A stretch of DNA of 18,534 bases from CAYLWW01 sp964387585 (GCA_964387585.1 CAYLWW010000029.1:1-18534), one strand, 5' to 3'; positions 1 to 8,380 are shown, counted from the first letter of the stretch. Translations and numbers: made by a program. Notes: generated by a model not told the origin, from the letters alone.

Positions 1-170
1 TTAATTATTATACTAAAAACCACAACTTACATCATCCAGCTTAAAAGCTTATACCTAATTCAGGTAAATTCAAAGCATCAAAGATATATTGAGTGATCAA
101 AATATCGTGCTACTCCATATACATGGTGGATGAGCTTAAAAAAACGATGAGAGCAAGAGAATGAAAAAAA

Positions 171-305
171 TTGCCTTGGAATAAATAAAGTATCTTGTAG
201 CTGATATGATAAAGGATATGATACTTTAAAATGGCTCCTATCTTTCTTAGTTTTACCGATCTTGCTACTGCTAAATTATATAAATTATTTTGTTAACAGT
301 GCCAT
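171..305 (+). mobile_element. Decayed transposon relic A (end fragment)
   Basis: The complement read from 305 begins ATGGCACTGTTAACAAAATA. It aligns with the plus strand from 15028 over about 65 bases, including a shared AAACTAAG-A/G-AAGA-like block. A second shared block (about 171-231) matches about 15248-15304, with AGATACTTTATTT and AAAGTAT-type words in the same order. The sequence between the two blocks is present at the 15028 copy and missing here, so this copy is internally deleted. The conserved sharp edge at the ATGGCAC end suggests a terminal inverted repeat. Family is uncertain. Orientation is inferred from the transposase-like scraps in relic B. Confidence 0.4.
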
Positions 306-314
306 CTAATTAAT

Positions 315-360
315 GATATCCCATAAAAAGGATAAACATGAAAATATCTCCGATTTTCCT
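315..360 (-). repeat. Degenerate repeat block, copy 1
   Basis: On the minus strand this reads ATCGGAGATATTTTCATGTT, close to ATCGGAGATGTTTCAATGTT on the minus strand near 1530-1561. The two copies have the same orientation and lie on either side of the 651-1442 gene. The match is short and the rest of the alignment is poor. It may be remnant mobile DNA. Confidence 0.28.
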
Positions 361-650
361 TTAAGTATTTCTAAAGCCATTAATAGCATTTCTTCCATAA
401 GTAAGGCATTTGGACTTGTCACTTCTTGTTTTTTCTTTTATTCAGCTTCTTCCAGTATTTTATCATATTTTTAAATATAGACATATTTACTCTACTTCAT
501 CTCCAAAACTCTTCATCTTTATAATTTTTTATTTTTTCATGTTTTATGCCAACCTATCTGCATTAAAGAATAAAGAAAACAAAAAATACAAAAATCCTTG
601 CTTTTAAATGCTTTTTAAGATAAAAATTGCAATTAATTTAAAAACTTTAC

Positions 651-1442
651 ATGACTAAATATTCAGATTTATTAAAAAATAAAATTAAAAAAGAAACCCA
701 TTCGACTGGAAATAAAGCTGTTATGGTTGAAGATGAAAATGATAAAACTAATTGGTACGTTAAAAAAGCAAGTGAGGATGCTTTCTATTCAAGTGCGATT
801 TTAGAGTTATATGGAAGTGCTATTAATAGTTACTTCTTAGGAGATGATTTAGCTCCATATAACATTGTAATAAAGTCTTCTACGGACGATAAAAACTATG
901 TTGCTTCAAAAGAAATTAAGGATTCTATAAGCTATAATTGGAATCTTGTTGAAAAATCTGCAAATTTTACATTTGTTGTTGCATTATCACTTTTTAACGG
1001 TTTAAGTAATAGGAGTGAGTACGGCAATATGGTGGTAGTGAATTTAGATGGTAAAACTCACGTTAGTGTTATTGATTTTCAAAACCACGACTATCTTGGT
1101 ATGCATATATTTAAGGATGGTGTAGGAATAGAGAAATGCTATAGGTTTACTGAACTAAATGAAAATCATTATCATTTTGGAAATAAAGTTTTTAGTAAAG
1201 AAGAATTACAAGAGAGTCTTGTTAAGTTAGCAAAAGTACCTAGTGCAGTATTCAAAGATATAATAGTTAATAAATTTTCACAATTTAGTTGGTACTTAGA
1301 AGAATATAACTCTACCCCTACCCAAGAAATTGATAAATACTTAAGTTTCATAGAAACAGCTAAATCTTGTATTAGAGATTTATATCCTGATCAGTTTGAT
1401 TTATGTCCATATTGGAGTAATTTAGTAGAACAATCAGTTTGA
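651..1442 (+). CDS. Uncharacterised protein with possible HipA/PI-kinase-like fold
   Basis: I do not recognise this 263-residue protein. Several features in order resemble the HipA/phosphoinositide-kinase-like superfamily. Residues 21-40 (NKAVMVEDENDKTNWYVKKA) look like a beta hairpin ending in a nucleotide-binding Lys (K38 or K39). Residues 50-56 hold a helix with Glu52. Residues 83-89 read YVASKEI. Residues 117-130 (GLSNRSEYGNMVVV) resemble a catalytic loop, and residues 140-143 (VIDF) a metal-binding DF motif. The usual catalytic Asp of the loop (as in GDRHxxN) is not obvious, so activity is doubtful. The C-terminal half is charged and helical. There is no signal peptide or membrane segment. 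The ATG is preceded by AT-rich DNA without a clear ribosome binding site. It stands alone between decayed repeats, which fits an acquired or effector-type gene. The open frame and typical codon use make it a likely real gene; the function is only a hypothesis. Confidence 0.72.
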   Translation: MTKYSDLLKNKIKKETHSTGNKAVMVEDENDKTNWYVKKASEDAFYSSAILELYGSAINSYFLGDDLAPYNIVIKSSTDDKNYVASKEIKDSISYNWNLVEKSANFTFVVALSLFNGLSNRSEYGNMVVVNLDGKTHVSVIDFQNHDYLGMHIFKDGVGIEKCYRFTELNENHYHFGNKVFSKEELQESLVKLAKVPSAVFKDIIVNKFSQFSWYLEEYNSTPTQEIDKYLSFIETAKSCIRDLYPDQFDLCPYWSNLVEQSV

Positions 1443-1510
1443 TATACTAATAAAGCGAATTTTGAAAAATAATTTTAAGCCCTTAATATTAATTAATTTG
1501 AGCTGCACTA

Positions 1511-1567
1511 TTATGATCAGAGGTATACCAAGGAGACTTTAACATTGAAACATCTCCGATATATATC
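1511..1567 (-). repeat. Degenerate repeat block, copy 2
   Basis: On the minus strand this contains ATCGGAGATGTTTCAATGTT, similar to the block at 315-360 and in the same orientation. The spacer around it (1443-1614) shows no gene. Confidence 0.28.
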
Positions 1568-1614
1568 TTACTATTCCTAATAGTTTAATTTTCCATTACT
1601 CATTATCATTTCTT

Positions 1615-1643
1615 TTGCATAACGTATGTTATTGCGTTACACT
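1615..1643 (+). promoter_or_regulatory. Predicted sigma-70 promoter for glyS-comM
   Basis: A -35 box TTGCAT (1615-1620) and a -10 box TACACT (1638-1643) are separated by 17 bases, the ideal spacing. Transcription would start near 1650, giving a leader of roughly 50 bases before glyS. A small dyad, ATAAC-gtat-GTTAT (1619-1632), overlaps the -35 end and spacer and could be an operator. In DNA this AT-rich such matches also arise by chance. Confidence 0.45.
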
Positions 1644-1702
1644 GCTATTGAATTAAGTTTACAAGCCAATAAACAAATATAAAACTTCGATAAAACAGTA
1701 TT

Positions 1703-3286
1703 ATGAGTGAATTAATATTAGAAATTTTTTCTGAAGAAATGCCCGCTAATATGCAATTAGATGCCGCTAATCGTTTAAGTATTGCTATAATAAATAAGCT
1801 CAAAGAGCTTAATTTAGAAACAGATTCAATAAGTTACGATACTATCGCTAGCCCTAGGCATTTAGGAACTCATATTAAGGGATTGCCTGGTAGCGACTTA
1901 CCAATAGTTATAGAAGAAGAGGTGAGGGGGCCTCGCTTAAACTCTCCAGAAGGTGCTATAAATGGTTTTTTAAAGAAGTATTCTTTATCTGATATTAGCG
2001 CTTTAGAAAGTAGAGAAGATTTTTTTTATTATAAACACCTAATCCAAAAAGGTGATATCAATAGCTTGCTTATAAAAGTGCTAGAAGAGGTTTTAAATTC
2101 TTTTACTTGGCCTAAGTCAATGCGTTGGAATGAATTTGATTTGAGTTGGATAAGGCCTATACACTCTATTTTATGCATGTTAGATGACAAAGTTATTCCA
2201 TTAAAACTAGGTCATATTACTGCTGATAATATTACTTATGGTCATCGTTTTCTTTCCCCTGAAGCAATAATAATTAATAATGTAGAAGAGTATTATCGAA
2301 AACTTAGATTAGCCAATGTAATAGTGTCTTTTAGAGAGAGAAAGAATATTATAATTGAAGGAATTAATAAAACTTTAGCTACTATGAATTTGAAATTGTT
2401 AGAAGATGAAGAATTATTAAATGAAATAGTAGGCTTAGTAGAATATCCAATAGTATTATTAGGGAAGATTGACCAAAAATTTATGGATTTACCTAAGGAA
2501 GTTCTCATTACTACACTCAAATATCATCAAAAATACTTAATGGTTGAGCATAATGATGGAAATCTTGCTCCTTATTTCATAATTGTAGCTAATACTATTA
2601 CTGATGATAATGGTGATCAAATAATTCAAGGTAACGAAAAAGTTTTGAGCGCTCGTTTATCAGACGCTAAGTTTTTTATCTCTTTTGATCAGCAAAGTTC
2701 CTTATTTAGTAAGCATGGTAAACTGAGTAGGCTAATTTTTCATGCTGATATAGGTAATATGAGTGATAAAGTACAGCGTATTACTGATTTATCGTTAAGA
2801 TTATCTCATCAACTCGGAATGAGTAATGATAATATGGTAAGTAGAGCTGCAACTTTATCTAAAATTGATTTAGTAACTGAGATGGTGAAAGAATTCCCAG
2901 AATTACAGGGTATTATAGGGTATTACTATGCTTTATATGATGGAGAGCACAAAGAAGTAGCTGAGGCTATCAAAGAGCATTATAAACCTCAAGGTCCAAA
3001 TGATAGCGTGCCTACCACAATATTAGGGGCTATAATAGCAGTAGCAGATAAATTAGATAATTTACAACAAATGTTTGCTATTAATTTAAAGCCTACTGGT
3101 TCCAAAGACCCTCACGCTTTACGCAGAGCAGCTTTAGGAATCATACGTATAATTTCCCAACATCAGTTGAAATTATCATTTGCTGAATTAGGAATTAGTA
3201 CTGAAGTAATAAATTTTATTAATGAGCGCTTAACTAATTTTACTGACCAATCATATGATTTAAGTTGGATAAAAAGTGCTTTATAA
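1703..3286 (+). CDS. Glycine--tRNA ligase beta subunit, C-terminally truncated
   Basis: This is the beta subunit of the bacterial alpha2-beta2 glycyl-tRNA synthetase, which charges tRNA-Gly in the cytoplasm; the beta chain holds tRNA-recognition parts. Family signatures are the N-terminal LILEIFSEEMP (4-14), ASPRHL (49-54), MRWNEFDLSWIRPIHS (140-155), GHRFL (180-184), GNEKVLSARLSDAKFF (310-325), the HD-like region with LSKIDLVTEMVKEF (385-398), and KDPHALRRAALGIIRI (468-483). The family is usually about 660-700 residues; this one stops at 527, just before the C-terminal helical anticodon-binding region. Downstream there are only 33 bases to comM, so no missing tail sits in another frame. The partner glyQ is not in the window. 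Start ATG at 1703 matches the usual N-terminus. The function of the shortened chain is uncertain. Confidence 0.93.
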   Translation: MSELILEIFSEEMPANMQLDAANRLSIAIINKLKELNLETDSISYDTIASPRHLGTHIKGLPGSDLPIVIEEEVRGPRLNSPEGAINGFLKKYSLSDISALESREDFFYYKHLIQKGDINSLLIKVLEEVLNSFTWPKSMRWNEFDLSWIRPIHSILCMLDDKVIPLKLGHITADNITYGHRFLSPEAIIINNVEEYYRKLRLANVIVSFRERKNIIIEGINKTLATMNLKLLEDEELLNEIVGLVEYPIVLLGKIDQKFMDLPKEVLITTLKYHQKYLMVEHNDGNLAPYFIIVANTITDDNGDQIIQGNEKVLSARLSDAKFFISFDQQSSLFSKHGKLSRLIFHADIGNMSDKVQRITDLSLRLSHQLGMSNDNMVSRAATLSKIDLVTEMVKEFPELQGIIGYYYALYDGEHKEVAEAIKEHYKPQGPNDSVPTTILGAIIAVADKLDNLQQMFAINLKPTGSKDPHALRRAALGIIRIISQHQLKLSFAELGISTEVINFINERLTNFTDQSYDLSWIKSAL

Positions 3287-3319
3287 ATTTATTTTTGTTT
3301 AATTTTTTAGATTTTTAAT

Positions 3320-4849
3320 ATGTTAGCTAAAGTTAATTCGTTAGCTTTTATAGGGATTGATGCTCGTCAAGTTAATGTTCAAGTACATATAGCTAATAGC
3401 GGCTTACCTTGTTTTACAATAGTAGGTCTACCCAATAAAGCAGTTGCTGAATCCAAAGAAAGAATTAGAGCTGCTTTTTCTAGTATTGGCTTATCTTTGC
3501 CAAATAAAAGGATTACTGTCAATTTATCTCCTGCCGATTTATTAAAAGAAGGAGTACATTTTGATTTAGCTATAGCTGTAGCTTTATTGGTTGCTATGCA
3601 AATAGTGCCGCAAGAAGAAATCGATCAATACATTATTATGGGAGAATTATCTCTAGATGGTAGTATTGTTGAGGTAAGTGGGGTGTTACCTGCTGCAATT
3701 AAAGCTCAATCTTGGTCAATGGGTTTAGTATGCCCTGAGGCTAATGGGGCAGAAGCTGCATGGTCGGGTAATTATAGTATAGTTGCTTCAAGTAATTTAA
3801 TTGAATTAATCAATCACTTTTCTGGTAAACAGTTGCTAATATCTCCTGAAGCTAAGAGCTATCTAGAGACGACGACTACATATCTTGATTTAAAAGATGT
3901 AAAATTACAAAAAAATGCTAAAAGAGCATTAGAAATTTCTGCAGCAGGTAATCATAATTTATTAATGATTGGCCCCCCAGGTTCGGGTAAATCTATGTTA
4001 GCTAAACGTTTACCTGGGTTGCTACCTCCCTTAACTAATGAAGAAAAGTTAGAAGCGAGTATTATAGCGAGTATTAATGGTAATTTGAAAGAATCTTGTT
4101 CTTTAATTCAGATAAGACCATTTCGTGATCCTCATTGCTCTTCCTCTATGGCTGCTATGGTTGGAGGAGGTCGTAACGCTAAGCCAGGCGAGGTAACTTT
4201 AGCGCATTTAGGAGTGTTATTTTTAGATGAATTACCGGAATTTTCCCGTTTTGTTCTTGAATCTTTACGTCAACCTATAGAATCTCATAGTATTAGTATT
4301 GCAAGAGTGAATTCGCATGTAACTTACCCTGCAAATTTTTTATTGGTAGCAGCTATGAATCCTTGTAAATGCGGCTATTATGGTGCTGACGAAGGCTTAA
4401 CATGTAGTAAGGTTCCTCGTTGTGCTCAAGAATATCAAGATAGAGTTTCAGGGCCTTTATTTGATCGTTTTGATTTGCAAATCAATGTGCCTTCTATTAG
4501 GTCAGCAGAGTTAGATGATAAATATTATCATAATACCGAAGAAACTTCAGCTGTGGTTGCTAAAAGAGTAAAGCTTGCTAGAGAACTACAAATGAGTAGA
4601 TTTAATTTAACTAAAGTAAGAACAAATTCTGAGCTAGATGGGGATATTTTAGCTGATGTAGCCAAATTAGATAAAAGTAGTAATGCGTTATTAAGAGAAG
4701 CTATGGATAAATTAAAATTATCAATGCGTGGAGTTAATAGAGTTATAAGAGTAGCTAGAACTATTGCTGACTTAGCAGAGCAAACTGAAATAACTAAATT
4801 TGATATAGCAGAAGCTTTGAATTATAGAATAACTAGAGTGCTAAAGTAG
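3320..4849 (+). CDS. YifB/ComM family Mg-chelatase-like AAA+ ATPase
   Basis: This is a cytoplasmic AAA+ ATPase of 509 residues, the normal family length. In naturally competent bacteria ComM is a hexameric helicase that drives branch migration during integration of incoming DNA; in other lineages the role is unproven. The N-terminal 170 residues form the Lon-protease-like fold typical of YifB. The ATPase domain has Walker A GPPGSGKS (218-225), Walker B VLFLDE (299-304), and VAAMNPCKCGYYG (343-355), which begins a Cys cluster (C349, C351, C362, C368) likely to bind zinc. The C-terminal part carries the Mg-chelatase lid with LSMRGVNRVIRVARTIADL. The gene lies 33 bases after glyS on the same strand and is probably co-transcribed. 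It converges on ubiX. The ATG start gives the canonical MLAKVNSLAFIG N-terminus. Confidence 0.93.
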   Translation: MLAKVNSLAFIGIDARQVNVQVHIANSGLPCFTIVGLPNKAVAESKERIRAAFSSIGLSLPNKRITVNLSPADLLKEGVHFDLAIAVALLVAMQIVPQEEIDQYIIMGELSLDGSIVEVSGVLPAAIKAQSWSMGLVCPEANGAEAAWSGNYSIVASSNLIELINHFSGKQLLISPEAKSYLETTTTYLDLKDVKLQKNAKRALEISAAGNHNLLMIGPPGSGKSMLAKRLPGLLPPLTNEEKLEASIIASINGNLKESCSLIQIRPFRDPHCSSSMAAMVGGGRNAKPGEVTLAHLGVLFLDELPEFSRFVLESLRQPIESHSISIARVNSHVTYPANFLLVAAMNPCKCGYYGADEGLTCSKVPRCAQEYQDRVSGPLFDRFDLQINVPSIRSAELDDKYYHNTEETSAVVAKRVKLARELQMSRFNLTKVRTNSELDGDILADVAKLDKSSNALLREAMDKLKLSMRGVNRVIRVARTIADLAEQTEITKFDIAEALNYRITRVLK

Positions 4850-4911
4850 AGAAAAATATATCTGATAAATTGTATATTATAGAACTTTGAACTTAATCCT
4901 CAAACTGATTA

Positions 4912-4933
4912 GGAATGGATTATAATCCATTCC
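4912..4933. repeat. Perfect 22-bp palindrome over the ubiX stop codon
   Basis: GGAATGGATTA is followed directly by its exact reverse complement. In RNA it could fold as an 8-bp stem with a 6-nt loop. It sits in the 70-bp convergent gap between comM and ubiX and includes the ubiX stop codon and its last codons (RWNGL). Neither side has a T-tract, so a simple intrinsic terminator is not clear. It may act bidirectionally or be a binding site. Confidence 0.55.
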
Positions 4934-5495
4934 ATCTGGAAATACCAATCCGATGTTCTAACCCTAATAAATCTAAAATTCTCACTACAGTATGGTTAAC
5001 AAGGTCTTCTATATTATTAGGTTTGATATAAAAAGCATTAACTGGTGGGGCTATAATCGCGCCCATATTAGTAAGATTAACCATATTTTGTAAGTGACCT
5101 AGGTGTAATGGAGTTTCCCGCACTAATAATATTAATTTCCGTCTCTCCTTTAGTGTAACGTCAGCAGCTCTGCTAAGCAATGAAGTTGTTACTCCATTGC
5201 TTATTTCTGCCATTGTTTTTACTGAGCAGGGCGCTATTATCATTCCATTATGTATAAATGAACCGCTAGATATAGAAGCAGCTATATCTAAATTATTGTA
5301 TACATTTGTTGCTAATGACTTTACTTCATCAAGTTTATAATTAGTTTCATGAGTTATAGTTAACTTAGCAGCATTGCTGATGATTAAGTGAGAATTCACT
5401 TTGACATGAGATTGATGTAGAGTTTCTAACAAACGTATTCCATATATTGCACCACTAGCTCCGCTAATGCCGATAACAAGGTTAAGATTATCCAT
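4920..5495 (-). CDS. Flavin prenyltransferase UbiX
   Basis: UbiX transfers a dimethylallyl group to FMN, making the prenyl-FMN cofactor used by the decarboxylase UbiD in ubiquinone synthesis. The 191-residue length is normal. The flavin-binding loop GISGASGAIYGIRLLE (9-24) is intact. So are IIAPCSVKTMAEISNG, the RAADVTLKERRKLILLVRET stretch ending in the phosphate/prenyl-binding RET, and the GAIIAPPVNAFYIKP region. It is soluble with no signal peptide. It begins 17 bases after dnaG and is the last gene of the minus-strand series, so it is probably translated from the dnaG message. The ATG is preceded by A/T-rich bases without a strong ribosome binding site. No ubiD lies in the window. Confidence 0.94.
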   Translation of the reverse strand: MDNLNLVIGISGASGAIYGIRLLETLHQSHVKVNSHLIISNAAKLTITHETNYKLDEVKSLATNVYNNLDIAASISSGSFIHNGMIIAPCSVKTMAEISNGVTTSLLSRAADVTLKERRKLILLVRETPLHLGHLQNMVNLTNMGAIIAPPVNAFYIKPNNIEDLVNHTVVRILDLLGLEHRIGISRWNGL

Positions 5496-5512
5496 TTTTA
5501 TATTTATTAATT

Positions 5513-7456
5513 TTATATTATATTTAATTCTAGTTTTAACTGATATTCATGCTTTTTCAATTCTAAGAACCTAGAATAGATCTTATTCATTTCTTCATCA
5601 TTTAGTTTCTTATTATCATCGACTAAATCTACCTTTTCCATCTTACTATAATTTTGTAATTCTAATTCTACTTCTTTTATATGTTTTTGTAATATTTCTA
5701 AATCATGCAATTTGAATGCATTCACAAGTAGCTGTGCTTTATTGATTTGATTAGTATCGCTTTCCGTAATTAGATAAGGGTGTTTTAATATTTCTTCTAT
5801 GATGTTTGTTAGTGGTATTAGGTTTGGATTATGGTTACTGGTATTAACGTTATTTAGCAATTCATCTACTGATGACCATGGGCCTAAATTATCATAAACT
5901 GATATCATATAGTCTCTTAGTTCGCTTATACTATCTTGTATTTCAATATGATTAAAGCGACTATATATATCATAGTCTTTGAGTAGGTGAGGGTCATTAA
6001 TTAATACTTTAAATAAAATTATAATATGTTTTGAAAATCCTGACGGAATAGTAGGGCTGCTTTTAATATGATTTTTTAACTGAAATTCTGCTGATTTTTC
6101 ATTTTTTGCAGTTAGGTAATTGTTTTTGTTAAATTGATAAAAATTATCTTTATATAATTTATAAAAATATTTTTTGTATTCATAGTTTAACAATTTATGA
6201 TTTATAGTATTAGCAAGGTTATTAAGCTGCTCTAATAAGTGAGTTTTGGATTCTGGGGTGTTATACTCTTCTTTATTTTGTAAGTATCCTTGAAATAAGA
6301 AATCAGCTAAATTTATTCTATTTTTGTTAAATTGGCTTAGAAATTCACCCAATCCCTTTTGTTCTATTATTTCATCTGGGTCTTTAGCTAAGTTTAATTT
6401 TAAGAATTTCAAACTTTTTTCAGGTTGAATATAAGGCAATATTAATTGAGCTAAACGCATCATGGCATTATATCCAGCAGTATCATTATCTAAGCATATA
6501 GTAGGATTGTTTGATAATTGCCATAAAATCTTAATTTGCTCTGCGCTAATAGACGTTCCTAGAGGTGCGACTACTGATTTTATCCCAGATTTAGCTAGTG
6601 ATAATACATCTAAATATCCTTCTACAACTATTATTTCCCTATTCTTAGATAATTCATTAACTAAGGATGGTGCTGATTGACTATATTTTTTACTGTCGCT
6701 TATTGATTTTTTAGCAAGGTGAAATCCATATAAATTTTCTTTTTTAGTGAATAATATACTTTCTGCAGAATTAAGGTACTTAGGCTGATTATCATAAGTT
6801 GTTTCTAGTAGTCTGCCACCAAAAGCTATGGTCCTGCCTTGGTTATCGCATATAGGAAAAATAACTCTGTCAGCAAAGGGGTTAAATAGTTTATTACTAT
6901 TTTTACTTAACGATAAAGCACCACTATTGACTATTTCTTCAATGGTAAATTCTTTTTTCAAAAAGTTGATTACTTCTTCACTATCTTTAGTAGCATATCC
7001 TAGTCTGTATAACTTAATTGTTTCTAAATTTATGTTTCTATGTTGTAGATACTTTAAAGCTCTAGTACCTTTATCTTTAAACAATGATTCATGATAATAT
7101 TCACTTAATTGTTCTAGTATTTGATAATATACTGCTGTTGTTGCACTTGCTTCTGTGTAATCGTTTTTTTTAGGTAATTCTACATTTGCTTCATAAGCTA
7201 ATTTCTCTAATGCTTCTCTATAACCTATGTTATCTATTTGCATTAAAAAAGTGAATATATCCCCATGTGCTCCGCATCCAAAGCAGTGAAAAAACCTTTT
7301 TTCATCACTTACAGTAAAAGATGGGCTTTTTTCTTGATGGAATGGGCATAAACCTAAATATTCGTTATTTCCCTTATGTTTTATCGTAACATAACGGCTT
7401 ACTAAATTAGAAATATTTAGACGATTTCGTATTTGCTCGACATGTTGATTGCTCAT
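5513..7456 (-). CDS. DNA primase DnaG
   Basis: DnaG makes the RNA primers for lagging-strand and origin DNA synthesis and works with the DnaB helicase. The N-terminal CHC2 zinc domain has C37, H40, C58 and C61 in CPFHQEKSPSF and FHCFGCGAHGD. The RNA-polymerase domain has FGGRLLE (212-218) and QPKYLNSAESILF (224-236). The Toprim domain has VVEGYLDVLSL (277-287) and the metal-binding LDNDTAGYNA (322-331). About 15 extra residues (roughly 253-270) lie just before the Toprim strand compared with the usual short linker. The C-terminal 200 residues are Asn/Lys-rich and helical, as expected for the poorly conserved DnaB-binding region. Length is 647, slightly above typical. It precedes ubiX by 17 bases and follows ubiE by 124 bases. 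Confidence 0.96.
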   Translation of the reverse strand: MSNQHVEQIRNRLNISNLVSRYVTIKHKGNNEYLGLCPFHQEKSPSFTVSDEKRFFHCFGCGAHGDIFTFLMQIDNIGYREALEKLAYEANVELPKKNDYTEASATTAVYYQILEQLSEYYHESLFKDKGTRALKYLQHRNINLETIKLYRLGYATKDSEEVINFLKKEFTIEEIVNSGALSLSKNSNKLFNPFADRVIFPICDNQGRTIAFGGRLLETTYDNQPKYLNSAESILFTKKENLYGFHLAKKSISDSKKYSQSAPSLVNELSKNREIIVVEGYLDVLSLAKSGIKSVVAPLGTSISAEQIKILWQLSNNPTICLDNDTAGYNAMMRLAQLILPYIQPEKSLKFLKLNLAKDPDEIIEQKGLGEFLSQFNKNRINLADFLFQGYLQNKEEYNTPESKTHLLEQLNNLANTINHKLLNYEYKKYFYKLYKDNFYQFNKNNYLTAKNEKSAEFQLKNHIKSSPTIPSGFSKHIIILFKVLINDPHLLKDYDIYSRFNHIEIQDSISELRDYMISVYDNLGPWSSVDELLNNVNTSNHNPNLIPLTNIIEEILKHPYLITESDTNQINKAQLLVNAFKLHDLEILQKHIKEVELELQNYSKMEKVDLVDDNKKLNDEEMNKIYSRFLELKKHEYQLKLELNII

Positions 7457-7492
7457 TATTTTAGTTTTAATCAGGTGCTATAAGTGTCATGT

Positions 7493-7529
7493 TAATAAGC
7501 TTATTGAAATTTAACAATTAAGCTTATTA
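7493..7529. repeat. 11-bp dyad between ubiE and dnaG
   Basis: The arms TAATAAGCTTA (7493-7503) and TAAGCTTATTA (7519-7529) are exact reverse complements separated by 15 bases. It lies 37 bases upstream of the dnaG ATG. It could be an RNA hairpin after ubiE or an operator before dnaG. No T-run follows on the minus strand, so I do not call a terminator. Confidence 0.45.
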
Positions 7530-7580
7530 TAAATATAACTTAATAAAATAAAAGATTATTGGCTTGTTAGAAAATAATGC

Positions 7581-8306
7581 TTAAGTGACTTTATAACCAC
7601 TATACAGCCCTACAATTCCAAAACTCAATGTCTTGGCTGCTACTTTATAGAAGCCAGTTGTTTCTAACATATTGATAAACAAATTATGCAAAGGAAAATC
7701 TCTTATGCTTTCTACTAAATACTGATATGGTGAAGAATCTCCTACCACCAATTGACCTATCTTAGGTATTGCATTAAAAGAATACCAATCGTATAATTTC
7801 TCTATTAAATTGCTTTTTTCAACATGTAGGCTATTGCTTTTAGGATTAATAAATTCTAAACATACAAATTTACCCCCTGGCTTTAGCACTCTTAAGATTT
7901 CAGCTAAAGCTAATTCTATATTGCTTACATTGCGTATGCCAAAGCTTATTGTACAATAATCAAAAGTATAATCAGAAAATGGTAATTTTTGAGCATCGCC
8001 ACATACCCAGCTAACAGGTAGTTTCCACTTATTCGAGTTGATTGAGCGAAATAAACCTGCATTCAACATTTGGTTATTGATGTCGCAAACTATAGCTCTT
8101 TCACCGCCATTTTCTATAAAAGAATATGCTACATCTCCTGTTCCTCCAGCAAGATCTAATAAAAAACGCTGAGGTAGTTCATTAACTTCGTTAATTAATC
8201 TTTTTTTCCAATTTCTATGCATTCCAAAGCTCATTAAATCATTCATCAAATCATAGCGTTTAGCCACTTTATCAAATACTTCTTTTACTAGCTCTTGTTT
8301 ATGCAT
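7581..8306 (-). CDS. Ubiquinone/menaquinone C-methyltransferase UbiE
   Basis: UbiE is a SAM-dependent methyltransferase that C-methylates the polyprenyl-benzoquinol ring in ubiquinone synthesis (and demethylmenaquinone where present). The N-terminal signature YDLMNDLMSFGMHRNWK (18-34) is typical. The SAM-binding motif I is DLAGGTGDVA (51-60), followed by VCGDAQKLPF (101-110), the family signature SFGIRNV (121-127), and LKPGGKFVCLEF. The 241-residue length is a little short: the usual extra N-terminal TxFGFxxV stretch is absent, and an in-frame stop lies four codons before the ATG, so it is not missed by start choice. It is cytoplasmic or peripheral to the membrane. It lies between def copy 1 (74 bases) and dnaG (124 bases). 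Confidence 0.94.
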   Translation of the reverse strand: MHKQELVKEVFDKVAKRYDLMNDLMSFGMHRNWKKRLINEVNELPQRFLLDLAGGTGDVAYSFIENGGERAIVCDINNQMLNAGLFRSINSNKWKLPVSWVCGDAQKLPFSDYTFDYCTISFGIRNVSNIELALAEILRVLKPGGKFVCLEFINPKSNSLHVEKSNLIEKLYDWYSFNAIPKIGQLVVGDSSPYQYLVESIRDFPLHNLFINMLETTGFYKVAAKTLSFGIVGLYSGYKVT

Positions 8307-8380
8307 AGTATGTTTTATTTACGTGTTTTAATTTAGTAATACAAAGTAATACAATTTTGATTAAAGCTGATTAAATTAAG

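Larger units (their letters stand above)
1..650. other. Gene-free stretch with decayed mobile DNA
   Basis: No open frame here has recognisable protein features. The stretch contains a transposon-like relic at about 171-305 and a short block near 315-360 that resembles one near 1511-1567. A 65-codon TTG-initiated frame at 410-607 is mostly Phe, Ile, Tyr and Leu. It has no ribosome binding site and looks like AT-rich chance. Stops are frequent in all other frames. Confidence 0.6.

Noticed and set aside
410..607. 65-codon TTG-start frame, hydrophobic
   Set aside because: No ribosome binding site, a composition of Phe/Ile/Tyr/Leu typical of translated AT-rich DNA, and no recognisable motif. Lies among mobile relics.
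2293..2520. Minus-strand frame inside glyS
   Set aside because: Shadow frame within a conserved part of GlyS.
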